Assembly: GCF_006542275.1 (NCBI RefSeq)
Contig: NZ_CP041217.1
Location: 3,474,501 to 3,538,500, forward strand
From: Saccharibacillus brassicae
Lineage (GTDB): Bacteria; Bacillota; Bacilli; Paenibacillales; Paenibacillaceae
Reading direction: 5' to 3'
DNA length: 64,000 nt
The first letter of the stretch is position 1; each line of letters begins with the position of its first letter. Below are positions 1 to 8,696 of the stretch, in pieces. The position numbers and the translations under genes are program-made. A model generated the notes under the pieces. The model was not told the origin of the DNA. It made no database searches and saw only the letters and a list, made by a program, of their open reading frames with translations.

Positions 1-869
1 CCGACGAGCGAGAGATCTTCCGGCACGCGAATGCCGAGTGGTTCCAGATTGCGCAGGGCGACCAGCGCCACGTCGTCGTTGGCGCAGACGAGCGCCGTCG
101 GCAGCGTGCGCTGCTTGCGCCGCTTGGCCAGCCATTGGCGCAGCTCCGGTTCGTAGTCCGCGCCGTCGATGCCGCGCAGCGCGTTCATCGGATCGCCCGC
201 GTCCTGCACGGGCAGCCCCTGTTCTTCCAGCGCATTGCGGAAGCCGTTCCACCGGTCGCGGAAACTGCTGGAGAAGCCGGTGCTGCCGATAAAATGCAAA
301 TTGCGGTGGCCGCAGCCGATCAGATGGCTCGTCAGCCGCATGCTGGCATCGACGTTGCCCGCAAACACCGTATCCGCCGGAATAAGCGGATCTTCGTGAT
401 CGACGAGCACGGTCGGCAGCCCGATGCGGTGCACTTCCAGCAGCAGCGGCGTCGAGATCTGCCCGATACCGATCAAGCCGAGAAAGCCGTCGGGGTTCAG
501 GATGCTCGTCACGGCGTCCAGCCGCTGGTCGGACAAGATGACGACGCCCAGCCCGCTGCGTTCGAGCGTCTCGGTGACGCCGTTCAGGATGCGTCCCCAG
601 TACAGCGATTCCGGCGTCTGGAAGCGGACGTTCGGCATCAGCACGAGGACGGATTGGCGGCCGGACGCGGCCGGCTGCGGCTCGGGCGCTTTGCGCGATT
701 GTCCGTAGCCGCGCGGCTGCGTGAAGTAACCGAGCTGCGAAGCGGCCTGGATCACCCGTTCCCGGGTAGCTTCGCTGACGCCTCCTTTGCCCGAAAGCGC
801 TTTGGAGACGACGAATTTGGAGACGCCGAGCTGGTCGGCAATTTGCTGCATCGTTACTTTTTTGGCCAT
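1..869 (-). CDS. LacI-family transcriptional regulator (3' part outside the window)
   Basis: Reading leftward from an ATG at 869, the protein starts MAKKVTMQQIADQLGVSKF, a LacI helix-turn-helix in which residues 5-24 contact DNA. The periplasmic-binding-protein-like ligand domain follows, with stretches such as VLVLMPNVRF and HLIGCGHRNLHFIGS. The reading frame stays open to base 1, so the C-terminus is cut off by the window edge. LacI proteins normally repress sugar-use genes and are released by a sugar or sugar phosphate. The ligand cannot be told from sequence. It is divergent from the corA gene, which it need not control; its real target may lie left of the window. Confidence 0.9.
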   Translation of the reverse strand, partial: MAKKVTMQQIADQLGVSKFVVSKALSGKGGVSEATRERVIQAASQLGYFTQPRGYGQSRKAPEPQPAASGRQSVLVLMPNVRFQTPESLYWGRILNGVTETLERSGLGVVILSDQRLDAVTSILNPDGFLGLIGIGQISTPLLLEVHRIGLPTVLVDHEDPLIPADTVFAGNVDASMRLTSHLIGCGHRNLHFIGSTGFSSSFRDRWNGFRNALEEQGLPVQDAGDPMNALRGIDGADYEPELRQWLAKRRKQRTLPTALVCANDDVALVALRNLEPLGIRVPEDLSLV

Positions 870-1075
870 GAACCGTTTCCCCCGCCCCTATCGTTAGATA
901 ACAAGAGTATAACAAAAACGCTTTTTAAACGTCCATCTACAAAAAAGTTAGCTTCGCCGGCCTCGTTCCCGCTGCTGCGAAGGCATCAAGCGAACATTGC
1001 AAGCATTCGGACGAGGGATTACGATAGAGAAGCCTTTGCGGCATACCAAGCGAAAACAGAAGGAGGGCGGCCGCT

Positions 1076-2032
1076 TTGATCCGGACGCTTGCGGTAACGC
1101 ACGACCACCAGGTTCATCTCGACATTCCGCTGACCGAGCTCGACCCGGCGCAGTTCAAATGGTTTTGGGCCGATTTTCAAAAACCGACCACGCGGGAGAC
1201 CGAGCTGCTCGGCAGCTATTTCCATTTTCACCCGCTGGAGATCGAAGACTGCCTGAACGACGTGCAGCGTCCCAAGATGGACCCGCACGAGAAATACGTG
1301 TTTCTGATCACCCACGCGCTTGGCCGGGGCGGCAAGGAAACGGGCGAAGTCGACATGTTTCTCGGCTCGACTTTTTTCGTCACGTTTCATTTTGACCGGA
1401 TGCGGGAGATCGACGAAGCGTGGGAACGTATCCGTGCCCGGGCCGTCGATCCGTCCAAAAAAACGAATCCCGTCGCCGCCGCCTATCTGGTGCTCGACGC
1501 GCTGGTGGACGAATATTTCCCGTGCGTGTTCGGCGTCGAAGACGAATTGGCCGACCTGGAAGAGAAGGGACGCCGCGAATCGGTCGACCAACTGCTCGCC
1601 CAGGTGTTCGACCTGCGTTCCCGGCTGCTCAAGCTGCATCATACGATCGTGCCGATGCGCGACCTGCTGTACCGGATCATCAACTCGCAGCACGTCGACG
1701 ATTCGAAGGAGTACCGGGTGTATTTTACCGACATTTACGACCACCTGTTGAAGCTGTCCGAGATGATCGACTCCAACCGCGAGATGACGGCCGACCTGCG
1801 CGACAGCTATATCTCGCTCAATTCCAACCGCATGAACGGGATCATGAAGACGCTGACCGTTATCACGACCGTGTTCATGCCGCTGACGCTGATCGCCGGC
1901 ATCTACGGGATGAATTTCGAGCATATGCCGGAACTGCGCTGGACCTACGGCTATTTCTTCGTGCTCGGAGGCATGGCGACGCTTGCGCTTACGATGGTCG
2001 GATGGTTCTGGCGCCGGGGATGGTTCAAGTAA
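1076..2032 (+). CDS. corA: CorA-family magnesium/divalent cation transporter
   Basis: Inner-membrane channel for Mg2+ and related divalent cations. The 318-residue protein has a long soluble N-terminal domain and two C-terminal membrane helices. The CorA signature GMN is at about residues 278-280 (AGIYGMNFEHMPE), directly after the first helix, and the short C-terminus ends in basic residues as in the family. The start is TTG at 1076 with AGGAGG about 10 bases upstream; no better ATG exists. It stands alone between a divergent LacI gene and a separate promoter for the next gene. Family assignment is firm; the ion specificity is inferred. Confidence 0.92.
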   Translation: MIRTLAVTHDHQVHLDIPLTELDPAQFKWFWADFQKPTTRETELLGSYFHFHPLEIEDCLNDVQRPKMDPHEKYVFLITHALGRGGKETGEVDMFLGSTFFVTFHFDRMREIDEAWERIRARAVDPSKKTNPVAAAYLVLDALVDEYFPCVFGVEDELADLEEKGRRESVDQLLAQVFDLRSRLLKLHHTIVPMRDLLYRIINSQHVDDSKEYRVYFTDIYDHLLKLSEMIDSNREMTADLRDSYISLNSNRMNGIMKTLTVITTVFMPLTLIAGIYGMNFEHMPELRWTYGYFFVLGGMATLALTMVGWFWRRGWFK

Positions 2033-2171
2033 AGAGCATTTAAGCGGAAAAGAAGGCATGCGGCAAAAAAAGTACGCGGACGGCGGACACTCTTACCGGG
2101 GAAATTCGACAAAGCGCGATGGGGCGGACGCGTCTGTCCGTTCGGTCTGCATCGCGTGAAACCGTTAACGC

Positions 2172-2200
2172 TTGAAAAACATAACTTGGCCCGCTACAAT
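2172..2200 (+). promoter_or_regulatory. Sigma-A type promoter of the yerC-cbiX unit
   Basis: TTGAAA at 2172-2177 and TACAAT at 2195-2200 are separated by exactly 17 bases. The predicted transcript begins near 2207 and has a leader of roughly 75 bases before the GTG start at 2285. Confidence 0.7.
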
Positions 2201-2284
2201 ATAAAGGAAGCACACATATTCGGCCTTCGGGCATAAGCCAACATAAACGGTACACACCAGTAAACGGTAGGGGATGATCTTTCA

Positions 2285-2575
2285 GTGCAGCTGAAAAAAC
2301 TAAACGATAAAACGGTCGATCAATTGTTCGAGGCCATTCTGACGCTCAAGGACCTGGAAGAATGCTACGTCTTTTTCGACGATTTGTGCACGGTCAACGA
2401 GATCCAATCGCTGTCGCAGCGCCTCGAAGTGGCACGCATGCTCGGCAAAGGCAGCACGTACAACCAGATCGAAGCGGAGACGGGCGCAAGCACCGCGACG
2501 ATCTCGCGCGTGAAGCGCTGCCTCAACTACGGCAACGACGGATACAAGCTGACGCTCGAACGCCTGGGACGTTAA
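2285..2575 (+). CDS. yerC: YerC/YecD-type TrpR-related DNA-binding protein
   Basis: A 96-residue protein matching the YerC/YecD family, a TrpR-fold helix-turn-helix group common in Bacillota. The helix-turn-helix lies in the second half (GKGSTYNQIEAETGASTATI then SRVKRCLNYG). The start is GTG at 2285, preceded by a GGGGATGA-like ribosome site. The stop codon is 5 bases before the next ATG, so the two genes are one transcription unit driven by the promoter at 2172-2200. The family resembles the Trp repressor but has no established corepressor here; its targets are not evident from the sequence. Confidence 0.88.
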   Translation: MQLKKLNDKTVDQLFEAILTLKDLEECYVFFDDLCTVNEIQSLSQRLEVARMLGKGSTYNQIEAETGASTATISRVKRCLNYGNDGYKLTLERLGR

Positions 2576-2579
2576 GCGC

Positions 2580-3350
2580 ATGAACAAAACGGGCGCGCTG
2601 ATCATCAGTCACGGTTCGCCTCAGCCCGAATGGGTGGAGGCGGTCAATGCAGCGGCCGGCGAAGTGAGAATCAAGGAACATATGCCGGTCGCGGTGTCGT
2701 TTCTGGGCAATGTGGAAGGCGCATCGATCCAGCACGGTATCGACGCGCTGGAGTCGGAAGGCGTTACGGACATTTTGGCCGTCATGCTGTTCGTGTCGGA
2801 AGGCAGCACGCATATCGACGAGATCGAATACGCGCTCGGCATGAAGGACGCGCCGGACCGCGAGACGGATCTTGAACCGTTCGCGATCCGGGCGCGTATG
2901 CACGTCGGACGCCCGATGGGCGACGACCCGGACGTGGCGCGCATGGTGTGGGACAAAGTCTCGCCGGCTTCGGTCAATCCGGAGCGCGAAGTGATTCTGC
3001 TGGTCGGACACGGCAGTATCCACGACGGATTCCGGCAGCGCTGGGAAGCCGGCGCTTCGGCGCTGACGAAGCGGGTCGGCGCAACGAGCGGGCTGCTGTG
3101 CGATTACGCGCTGCTCAATCCCGACAACGTGCGCGCCAAAGCGGAGGAATGGATCGGAAAAGGCCGGCGCGTGCTGATCGCTCCGCTGTTCCTCAGCACG
3201 GGGTATTTCCTGCAGACGGTCATTCCGCGCAAGCTCGAAGGACTGGATTACGGCTACACGGGCGAGGCTCTGCTGCCGCATCCGCTGCTGCCGGTCTGGA
3301 TCGAGCGGCAGGTCGAAGAACTGCTTGCCCGCGTCGATGCCGAAGCGTAA
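2580..3350 (+). CDS. CbiX/SirB-like sirohydrochlorin chelatase family protein
   Basis: A 256-residue two-lobed protein of the CbiX/SirB superfamily, which inserts Co2+ or Fe2+ into sirohydrochlorin. Both lobes carry the expected HGS motif: HGSPQPEW with His11 and GHGSIHDGF with His144; TGYFLQT in the second lobe is also typical. Sirohydrochlorin chelatases use such His residues as metal ligands. It lies 5 bases downstream of yerC, so it is probably translationally coupled. No other tetrapyrrole gene is nearby, so the substrate (cobalt or iron chelation for cobalamin or siroheme) is inferred from the family only. Confidence 0.75.
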   Translation: MNKTGALIISHGSPQPEWVEAVNAAAGEVRIKEHMPVAVSFLGNVEGASIQHGIDALESEGVTDILAVMLFVSEGSTHIDEIEYALGMKDAPDRETDLEPFAIRARMHVGRPMGDDPDVARMVWDKVSPASVNPEREVILLVGHGSIHDGFRQRWEAGASALTKRVGATSGLLCDYALLNPDNVRAKAEEWIGKGRRVLIAPLFLSTGYFLQTVIPRKLEGLDYGYTGEALLPHPLLPVWIERQVEELLARVDAEA

Positions 3351-3560
3351 CTTCGGCGCGGCGGAACATCCGGCGGTCTTCGGATCGGGCGGGGCTGTGG
3401 TCACGCGAATTTTACGCACATACGCACAATCGAGAGCAAGTCTTACCTGAAGCGAAGGTTCCGCGAGAGCGGCGGCCTTCGCTTCGAGTTGTACACAAGG
3501 CCGCCGCGCCTTCGGGCGCCCGGCGGCAAGAACCTATAAGGAACAGGTGGAGTTCGATAG

Positions 3561-4442
3561 ATGAGAAGAGCGAGGCTGATCTACAATCCGACTTCCGGAC
3601 GGGAAGAGATGCGGCGCCGGCTGCCGGATATTTTGCAGCGCCTCGATGAAGGCGGAATCGAGACGACGGTGCATGCAACGACGGGAGAAGGCGACGCGAC
3701 GCTCGCGGCGATCGACGCGGCGCAGCGGGGCTATGACATTGTTATTGCCGCGGGCGGCGACGGCACGATCTACGAGGTCGTCAACGGCCTCGCCGATCAG
3801 GAGCACCGGCCGGGTCTCGGCGTGTTTCCGCTCGGTACGACAAACGATCTGTCGCGGGCGCTCGGCATTTCGAGGCAGTGGGAAGATTACTGCGATCTGG
3901 TGCTGCGCGGCGAATCGCGGCCGATCGACCTGGGACGGGCAAACGATCGCTATTTCATCAATATCGCGGGCGGCGGCTCGCTCACGGAACTGACGTACGA
4001 AGTGCCGAGCCGCCTCAAGACGATGATCGGCCAGCTCGCCTACTACTTCAAAGGCATCGAGAAGATGGTCAATCTGACGCCGATGCAGCTCAAGATCGAG
4101 GCGGAAGGCCAGGGCGAGATCGAAGGCGAATTCATGATCTTCCTGATAGGCAATACGAATTCGGTCGGCGGGTTCGAAAAACTGATGCCCGACGCGCGGA
4201 TCGACGACGGCCTGCTCGACGTGATCCTGCTCAAAAAGTGCAATCTGGCCGAGCTGATCCGCGTCGTCTCGATGGCGCAGCGCGGCGATCATTTCAACGA
4301 TCCGAACGTGATCTATTTCCGCACGCAGCGGCTTGAAGTGACGTCGCCGAACAACGTCCTGCTCAATCTGGACGGCGAACTCGGCGGCAAGCTGCCCGGC
4401 GTGTTCGAAGTGCTGCCGCAGCATCTGCGGGTGTTCGCGTAA
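3561..4442 (+). CDS. dgkB: Diacylglycerol kinase (DagK/DgkB type)
   Basis: Phosphorylates diacylglycerol to phosphatidic acid and so returns the diacylglycerol released during lipoteichoic acid synthesis to phospholipid synthesis. The 293-residue protein has the lipid-kinase nucleotide loop GGDGT at 65-69 (AAGGDGTIYEVVNGLA) and the LGTTNDLSRAL motif near residue 93-103. The last third has the GGKLPGVFEVLPQHLRV end seen in DgkB. It is followed by an RlmCD gene, the same order as yerQ-yefA in Bacillus subtilis, which supports orthology. The 210 bases before it contain only an inverted GCGAAGG/CCTTCGC pair near 3450-3485. Confidence 0.92.
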   Translation: MRRARLIYNPTSGREEMRRRLPDILQRLDEGGIETTVHATTGEGDATLAAIDAAQRGYDIVIAAGGDGTIYEVVNGLADQEHRPGLGVFPLGTTNDLSRALGISRQWEDYCDLVLRGESRPIDLGRANDRYFINIAGGGSLTELTYEVPSRLKTMIGQLAYYFKGIEKMVNLTPMQLKIEAEGQGEIEGEFMIFLIGNTNSVGGFEKLMPDARIDDGLLDVILLKKCNLAELIRVVSMAQRGDHFNDPNVIYFRTQRLEVTSPNNVLLNLDGELGGKLPGVFEVLPQHLRVFA

Positions 4443-4968
4443 GGTTGTATAAAGGGCGACAGCCCGGAAGCGGCCCGGCTACGCGCGGACGAAAATCGGG
4501 TCCCGCCGGCCGCGCATAACGTGTTACAATACGGGAGGAAGAACCGCGTCCGGTGGCAGAGCAGCACGCCGGTCGGAGGGCATCCTCCTTTTTGGCGTGT
4601 CCGGAAAAAGAGGCGCGTGCGCTTGAAAAGCAGGGTGTGCAGGATGTGCAGAGCGCATAGGGGCGAATGCCCGGCCTGGACTAGTGTGTGGCTAGTGTAA
4701 GACTCACGTTGTATCACTTACGCTGCCTCGAAAGCAACGTAGAACTCCAAAAGTGTGCACGCTGGAAGCTACGCTGCTTTTTGGGACATGTAGAACGCGA
4801 AACGAGGCCATAACCGTTGGAAAAGACGTTGCAGGTTGCTTTTTCGGCAATATGGCTTGGCCTATAAGGCTAAAATCGGGGTTACGTGTCCCGCAAAGCA
4901 ATGTAACTTCGACCCTACCCCTTTTACGAACGACTCCTTCATGAATATAAGCGAAAGAAGTGAATAGA
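4443..4968. other. 526-bp intergenic region with three degenerate hairpin repeats
   Basis: No convincing gene. A TACAAT box at about 4524-4529 could be a -10 element. Between about 4710 and 4915 three imperfect inverted repeats follow one another: CTTACGCTGC with GCAACGTAG, then CTACGCTGC with CATGTAG, then GTTACGTG with AATGTAAC. They look like copies of one element with TACG on the left and ACGTA or ATGTA on the right. Confidence 0.5.
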
Positions 4969-6948
4969 ATGAACAAAAACAACAGCAGCCGCGGCAGCGC
5001 GGGCAAAAGCGGCGGGCAGGGGCGCGGAGGCAAAAGCAAACCGCCGGTCGGATCGTCCGCAGGCGGCAGCCGCCGCGGCGGCGCAGGCCGGACGAACGCC
5101 GGCCGCGGACGCGGCGGAGCGCGCCCGGAAGAAGAAATCGAAGGACTGCCGGTCGCCAAGAACGACGAAGTCAATCTCGACATCATCGGCATGAACCATA
5201 ACGGCGAAGGCGTCGGCCGCGCGGACGGCTACACGCTGTTCGTGCCGGGCGCACTGCCGGGCGAGAAAATCTCGGCCAAAGTGATCAACACCAAAAAGCA
5301 GTACGGCTATGCCAAAATGAACCTGCTGCTGCAGGCCAGCCCTTCGCGCGTCGAAGCGCCGTGCGAAATCTTCGACCGCTGCGGCGGCTGCCAGATCCAG
5401 CATATGGATTATCCGGCGCAGCTCGAATGGAAGCGGCAGCAGGTCGCGGACAGCCTGCAGCGGATCGGCAAGCTGAACGTGCGCGCGTTCGGCGCTCCGT
5501 CCGCGGGCGAAGCTTCGCATGGGGCGGAAGCGGGCGAGCCGCTTGAAGGCGACACGCGCGTGTCCGCCGATACGGCGGAAGCCGGCGCCCATGCGGCCGG
5601 ACCCGGCGAAGCGGGCCGGCCGGGCGATGCGGCTTACGAAGTGTCGCCGGCCGCCGCGGAGAGCGCAAGCAGCGGCAGCCTCGCTGCCGGCTACGCGCCC
5701 GAAGCTTCTTCGGGCCAGCCTCTGCCGGCACTTGAGGCAGCGGCATTCGGCGGCGGCGAAGGCCGCGAGAACGGGCCGGCGCCGGCCGGCGGAGAAGCTG
5801 CGGAAGCCGGAGCGCCGGGCGCGCTTGCAGGCGCGGGCGGCGCGCAAAGCGCCGACGCGGCCGCGCAAGAGGCGGCGGCGCCGGTCTCCGGCGCTGACGC
5901 AGCCGGCGAAGAAGCGCTCGGCGTGCTTGTGCCGCCGACGCTCGGCATGAGCGACCCGTGGCGCTACCGCAACAAAGCGCAGGTGCCGATGGGCGAAGAA
6001 AAAGGCCGCCTGATCGGCGGCTTCTACGCGCGCGGCACCCACCGCATCGTCGATATGGAGACGTGCATCATCCAGCATGAAGCCAACGACGAGATGGTCG
6101 AGACCGTCAAAGCGATCGGCCGCGAGCTGGGCATTACCGCGTATGACGAAGAGACCGGCCGCGGCCTGCTGCGGCATGTCGTCGTCAAAGTCGCTTTTTC
6201 AACCGGCGAGAAAATGGTCGTACTCGTTACGAACAGCGAGCGGCTGCCCAAGTCCGAGCAGTGGATCGCCGCGATCCGCGAGCGCGTCCCCGGCGTGCAG
6301 AGCATCTGCCATAACGCCAACATGCGCCAGACGAACGTCATTTTCGGAGAGACGACGACCGTCCTGTGGGGCCAGGAAGTCATTCACGATTACATCGGCG
6401 ACATCAAGTTCGCGATCTCTGCCCGCTCCTTCTATCAGGTGAATCCGGCCCAGACCGAAGTGCTGTACGGCAAAACGCTGGAGTACGCCGGCCTGACCGG
6501 CGAAGAGACCGTGATCGACGCCTACTGCGGCATCGGCACCATCTCCTTGTTCCTCGCGCAGAAAGCGAAGCGCGTCTACGGCGTCGAGATCGTCAAGGAA
6601 GCGATCGAAGACGCCCGCAAAAACGCCGAGATCAACGGCATCACCAACGCCGAATTCGAAGTCGGCGCGTCCGAAGACGTCATCCCCCGCTGGCGCGAGC
6701 AGGGCATCACGCCCGACGTCATCGTCGTCGATCCCCCGCGCAAAGGCTGCGACATCCGCCTGCTGGAGACCATCATCGAGATGAAGCCGCAGCGCGTCGT
6801 CTACGTCTCCTGCAACCCGGCTACGCTCGCACGCGACCTGCGCGTACTGGAAGACGGCGGCTTCAAGACGACGAAAGTACAGCCGGTAGACATGTTCCCG
6901 CAGACGGTGCATGTGGAGGCCGTTGCTTTGCTGGTACGGCAGGACTAA
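4969..6948 (+). CDS. rlmCD: RlmCD-type 23S rRNA (uracil-C5) methyltransferase with large Ala/Gly-rich insertion
   Basis: SAM-dependent enzyme that makes 5-methyluridine in 23S rRNA. In order: basic Gly/Arg-rich tail (residues 1-55), TRAM RNA-binding domain (about 66-125), an Fe-S type cysteine set (PCEIFDRCGGC near 132-141 plus METC near 366), SAM motif AYCGIGTISLF, and the catalytic VYVSCNPATLARDL near the C-terminus. An insertion of about 145 residues rich in Ala, Gly, Glu and Pro (about 175-320) splits the protein between RIGKLNV and PPTLGMSDPW; it is absent from the paralogue at 51504. I chose ATG 4969 because GAAAGAAG lies at the right distance; GTG 4960 is in frame. The order after dgkB matches Bacillus yefA. 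Confidence 0.9.
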   Translation: MNKNNSSRGSAGKSGGQGRGGKSKPPVGSSAGGSRRGGAGRTNAGRGRGGARPEEEIEGLPVAKNDEVNLDIIGMNHNGEGVGRADGYTLFVPGALPGEKISAKVINTKKQYGYAKMNLLLQASPSRVEAPCEIFDRCGGCQIQHMDYPAQLEWKRQQVADSLQRIGKLNVRAFGAPSAGEASHGAEAGEPLEGDTRVSADTAEAGAHAAGPGEAGRPGDAAYEVSPAAAESASSGSLAAGYAPEASSGQPLPALEAAAFGGGEGRENGPAPAGGEAAEAGAPGALAGAGGAQSADAAAQEAAAPVSGADAAGEEALGVLVPPTLGMSDPWRYRNKAQVPMGEEKGRLIGGFYARGTHRIVDMETCIIQHEANDEMVETVKAIGRELGITAYDEETGRGLLRHVVVKVAFSTGEKMVVLVTNSERLPKSEQWIAAIRERVPGVQSICHNANMRQTNVIFGETTTVLWGQEVIHDYIGDIKFAISARSFYQVNPAQTEVLYGKTLEYAGLTGEETVIDAYCGIGTISLFLAQKAKRVYGVEIVKEAIEDARKNAEINGITNAEFEVGASEDVIPRWREQGITPDVIVVDPPRKGCDIRLLETIIEMKPQRVVYVSCNPATLARDLRVLEDGGFKTTKVQPVDMFPQTVHVEAVALLVRQD

Positions 6949-6971
6949 GAGCAAACAAATAGGTGATCTAA

Positions 6972-6997
6972 GGCGCGAGCTTGCTCGCGTCTTTTTT
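6972..6997 (+). terminator. Terminator after rlmCD
   Basis: GCGCGAGC, a TT loop and GCTCGCGT form a GC-rich hairpin followed directly by TTTTTT. Confidence 0.85.
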
Positions 6998-7191
6998 GTG
7001 CGCGCCGATATTTTTAGAGCAATATAATTTCAGAATGACAGTCATTTGACGGACTTTCCTGCACCAATGCCTTTGATTGCAACCAGGTGTTGTCTATTGA
7101 AGAGATCAAATAAAAAAACCTTCAACTATTTTATGCAACTAAGATGACTAAGAAAACGTTCTATAGATACATTCAAAATGGGGTGATTTCG

Positions 7192-7602
7192 ATGAGAAGT
7201 AAAGCTTGGGATCCATTAAAGCAGTTTTCTATAGCAGTATCTATTATGATAGCGTTTGTGTTTACTCTTACATGTATTTTAGGGATCTTATTTTTCTCTC
7301 ATTTGTGGATATTTTCTGAGAAAGAATCTACGATCCAATTCAATAAAGGACATTACATGATTCTAGTTTCGGCAAATGAAGAACAATATGACTTATACAA
7401 TACGGAAGCGGATAAAATGCTTAATGCAGTTAATGGCTACACTAAGCAAAAAGATAAAAGTTATGTATTTAACGAAAACAGCATGGCTATAATTGATGAA
7501 AAAAAGGGTCTAATAGAAATAAAGGCTCTTGCAGAAGCAGATGAAAGCGAAAGAGAAATGATTAAGAAGAAAACCCTTATCCATGTAAGTGAACATAATT
7601 AA
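7192..7602 (+). CDS. Small single-pass membrane protein of unknown function
   Basis: 136 residues from ATG 7192, which has GGGGTGAT upstream; an in-frame ATG at 7144 has no ribosome site. One strong hydrophobic helix lies at about residues 14-38 (SIMIAFVFTLTCILGILFF), after a short basic N-terminus, so the remaining 95 residues are probably outside the cell. The outer part is charged, with many Lys and Glu, and ends in IHVSEHN. I recognise no family. Base composition is clearly richer in A and T than the core genes around it, a sign of an accessory island. It converges on the secreted-protein gene at 7687-8652 and shares its terminator. Confidence 0.65.
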   Translation: MRSKAWDPLKQFSIAVSIMIAFVFTLTCILGILFFSHLWIFSEKESTIQFNKGHYMILVSANEEQYDLYNTEADKMLNAVNGYTKQKDKSYVFNENSMAIIDEKKGLIEIKALAEADESEREMIKKKTLIHVSEHN

Positions 7603-7640
7603 ACGCTTGAGATATTAGTAACCCATATACTTCATTATTT

Positions 7641-7679
7641 AAAAAGAAGCAGGCTCTTTTGGAGAGCCTGCTTCTTTTT
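7641..7679. terminator. Bidirectional terminator between convergent genes
   Basis: AAAAAGAAGCAGGCTCT and AGAGCCTGCTTCTTTTT form a 17-bp stem with a short TTTTGG-type loop. A-runs and T-runs flank both sides, so it can stop transcription from either strand. Confidence 0.9.
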
Positions 7680-7686
7680 GAGTTGT

Positions 7687-8652
7687 TTAAGGTCTGTAAT
7701 TTGGCTGCTGCATATAGAAATTCGAAATATATGGAACAATAGCCCCTGCATTTTGAGCATCGGCTGCGTGGTTAGAAACCAATGCAATCGCCTTGGCAGG
7801 GAGGCTTGAAGGAATCGGACTGATATGAGTGTAGTCGTACCGATCATTAACATTGATATAAATAGTCCATGTCCCATTGGTCATCTTTTCGGCAGCCCAA
7901 TTGTGTTTATACTTGCCTAAAGTTAGATACCAGTCTAGCCCAGCGTTACCTGCGCTTGTATAGTGGCTACCACTTCCTGAGACTGCTTTCTTTCCTTGAG
8001 CATTAGCTGTCTTTACAGCATTGGCAATTGGAATAGAAATTTCGGTATACGAAGGGGTTCTTGAAAAACCGTTTGATAACGTGGTTCCCGCAGCATAACT
8101 ACGATTGGAAGGACTATCTTGCAACGAATGAAGTAGGAAGTTTCCTGCTGTTGGGCAGGAGAAAGCACCAAATGTTAAAGATAGCTCTTTGAATTGCCCT
8201 CTGTATTGTGCTTTAGTGAGAGCCTTGGCTGCAAATTGATCATTCGTTTGAGCAGACAAGGTGTTTTTGGATTCAGTCATTTGTTGATATTGAAGATCTG
8301 TAGAGTCTTGCTGACTTTGTAACGAAGCACTGGTGCTCTCTTGTTTTAATTTCTCCAAGTCTTTCAAAGCTGCTTCGTCATAAAAAACGTGATTGTCCAG
8401 AGCAGCTTCGGGTGTAACTATTGAAGACGTAGTGAAAGAAGAATCTTCGACTGCATCTTGGTAATAAACGTGCTCCTTAGTCCAGGGGTTGATCAAGTAA
8501 GAACCCTGAGCGTCAGTTTGTGCATTCATAGCAGTATCTGTAGACATTGGTTGGACGGAGACTTCTTGCGGTAAAATCTCAGCAGAAGCTACGGCTGGTA
8601 ACATTAACGTAGCTGCAAGAACTGAAGTAACAGCTGGCTTTAAAAGTTTCAA
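7687..8652 (-). CDS. Secreted protein of unknown function (AT-rich island)
   Basis: 321 residues starting at TTG 8652, with GGGAGGAA just upstream. A clear signal peptide (MKLLKPAVTSVLAATLMLPA, cleavage after ASA near residue 24) indicates export. A charged, Ser/Gln-rich middle (about 60-140) is followed by a globular C-terminal half containing one Cys (FSCPTAGNFL), a W/Y-rich strand region (TWTIYINVNDRYDY) and IALVSNHAAD. I know no family for it. The DxYD pattern in NDRYD recalls the start of the colicin M active-site motif, but the following His-Arg is missing, so this is only a hint. AT-rich composition suggests acquisition. Confidence 0.7.
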   Translation of the reverse strand: MKLLKPAVTSVLAATLMLPAVASAEILPQEVSVQPMSTDTAMNAQTDAQGSYLINPWTKEHVYYQDAVEDSSFTTSSIVTPEAALDNHVFYDEAALKDLEKLKQESTSASLQSQQDSTDLQYQQMTESKNTLSAQTNDQFAAKALTKAQYRGQFKELSLTFGAFSCPTAGNFLLHSLQDSPSNRSYAAGTTLSNGFSRTPSYTEISIPIANAVKTANAQGKKAVSGSGSHYTSAGNAGLDWYLTLGKYKHNWAAEKMTNGTWTIYINVNDRYDYTHISPIPSSLPAKAIALVSNHAADAQNAGAIVPYISNFYMQQPNYRP

Positions 8653-8676
8653 ATTGATTCCTCCCAGATTTTTTTG

Positions 8677-8696
8677 AGAAAAGCTTAAGCTTTTCT
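8677..8696. promoter_or_regulatory. Perfect 20-bp palindrome in the leader of the 7687-8652 gene
   Basis: AGAAAAGCTTAAGCTTTTCT is identical on both strands. It ends 24 bases upstream of the TTG start, between the AT-rich promoter region and the ribosome site, where an operator would act. Confidence 0.5.

Noticed and set aside
1019-2059. 346-residue antisense frame over corA
   Set aside because: Arg/His/Gln-rich shadow of the corA coding sequence with no ribosome site or domain.
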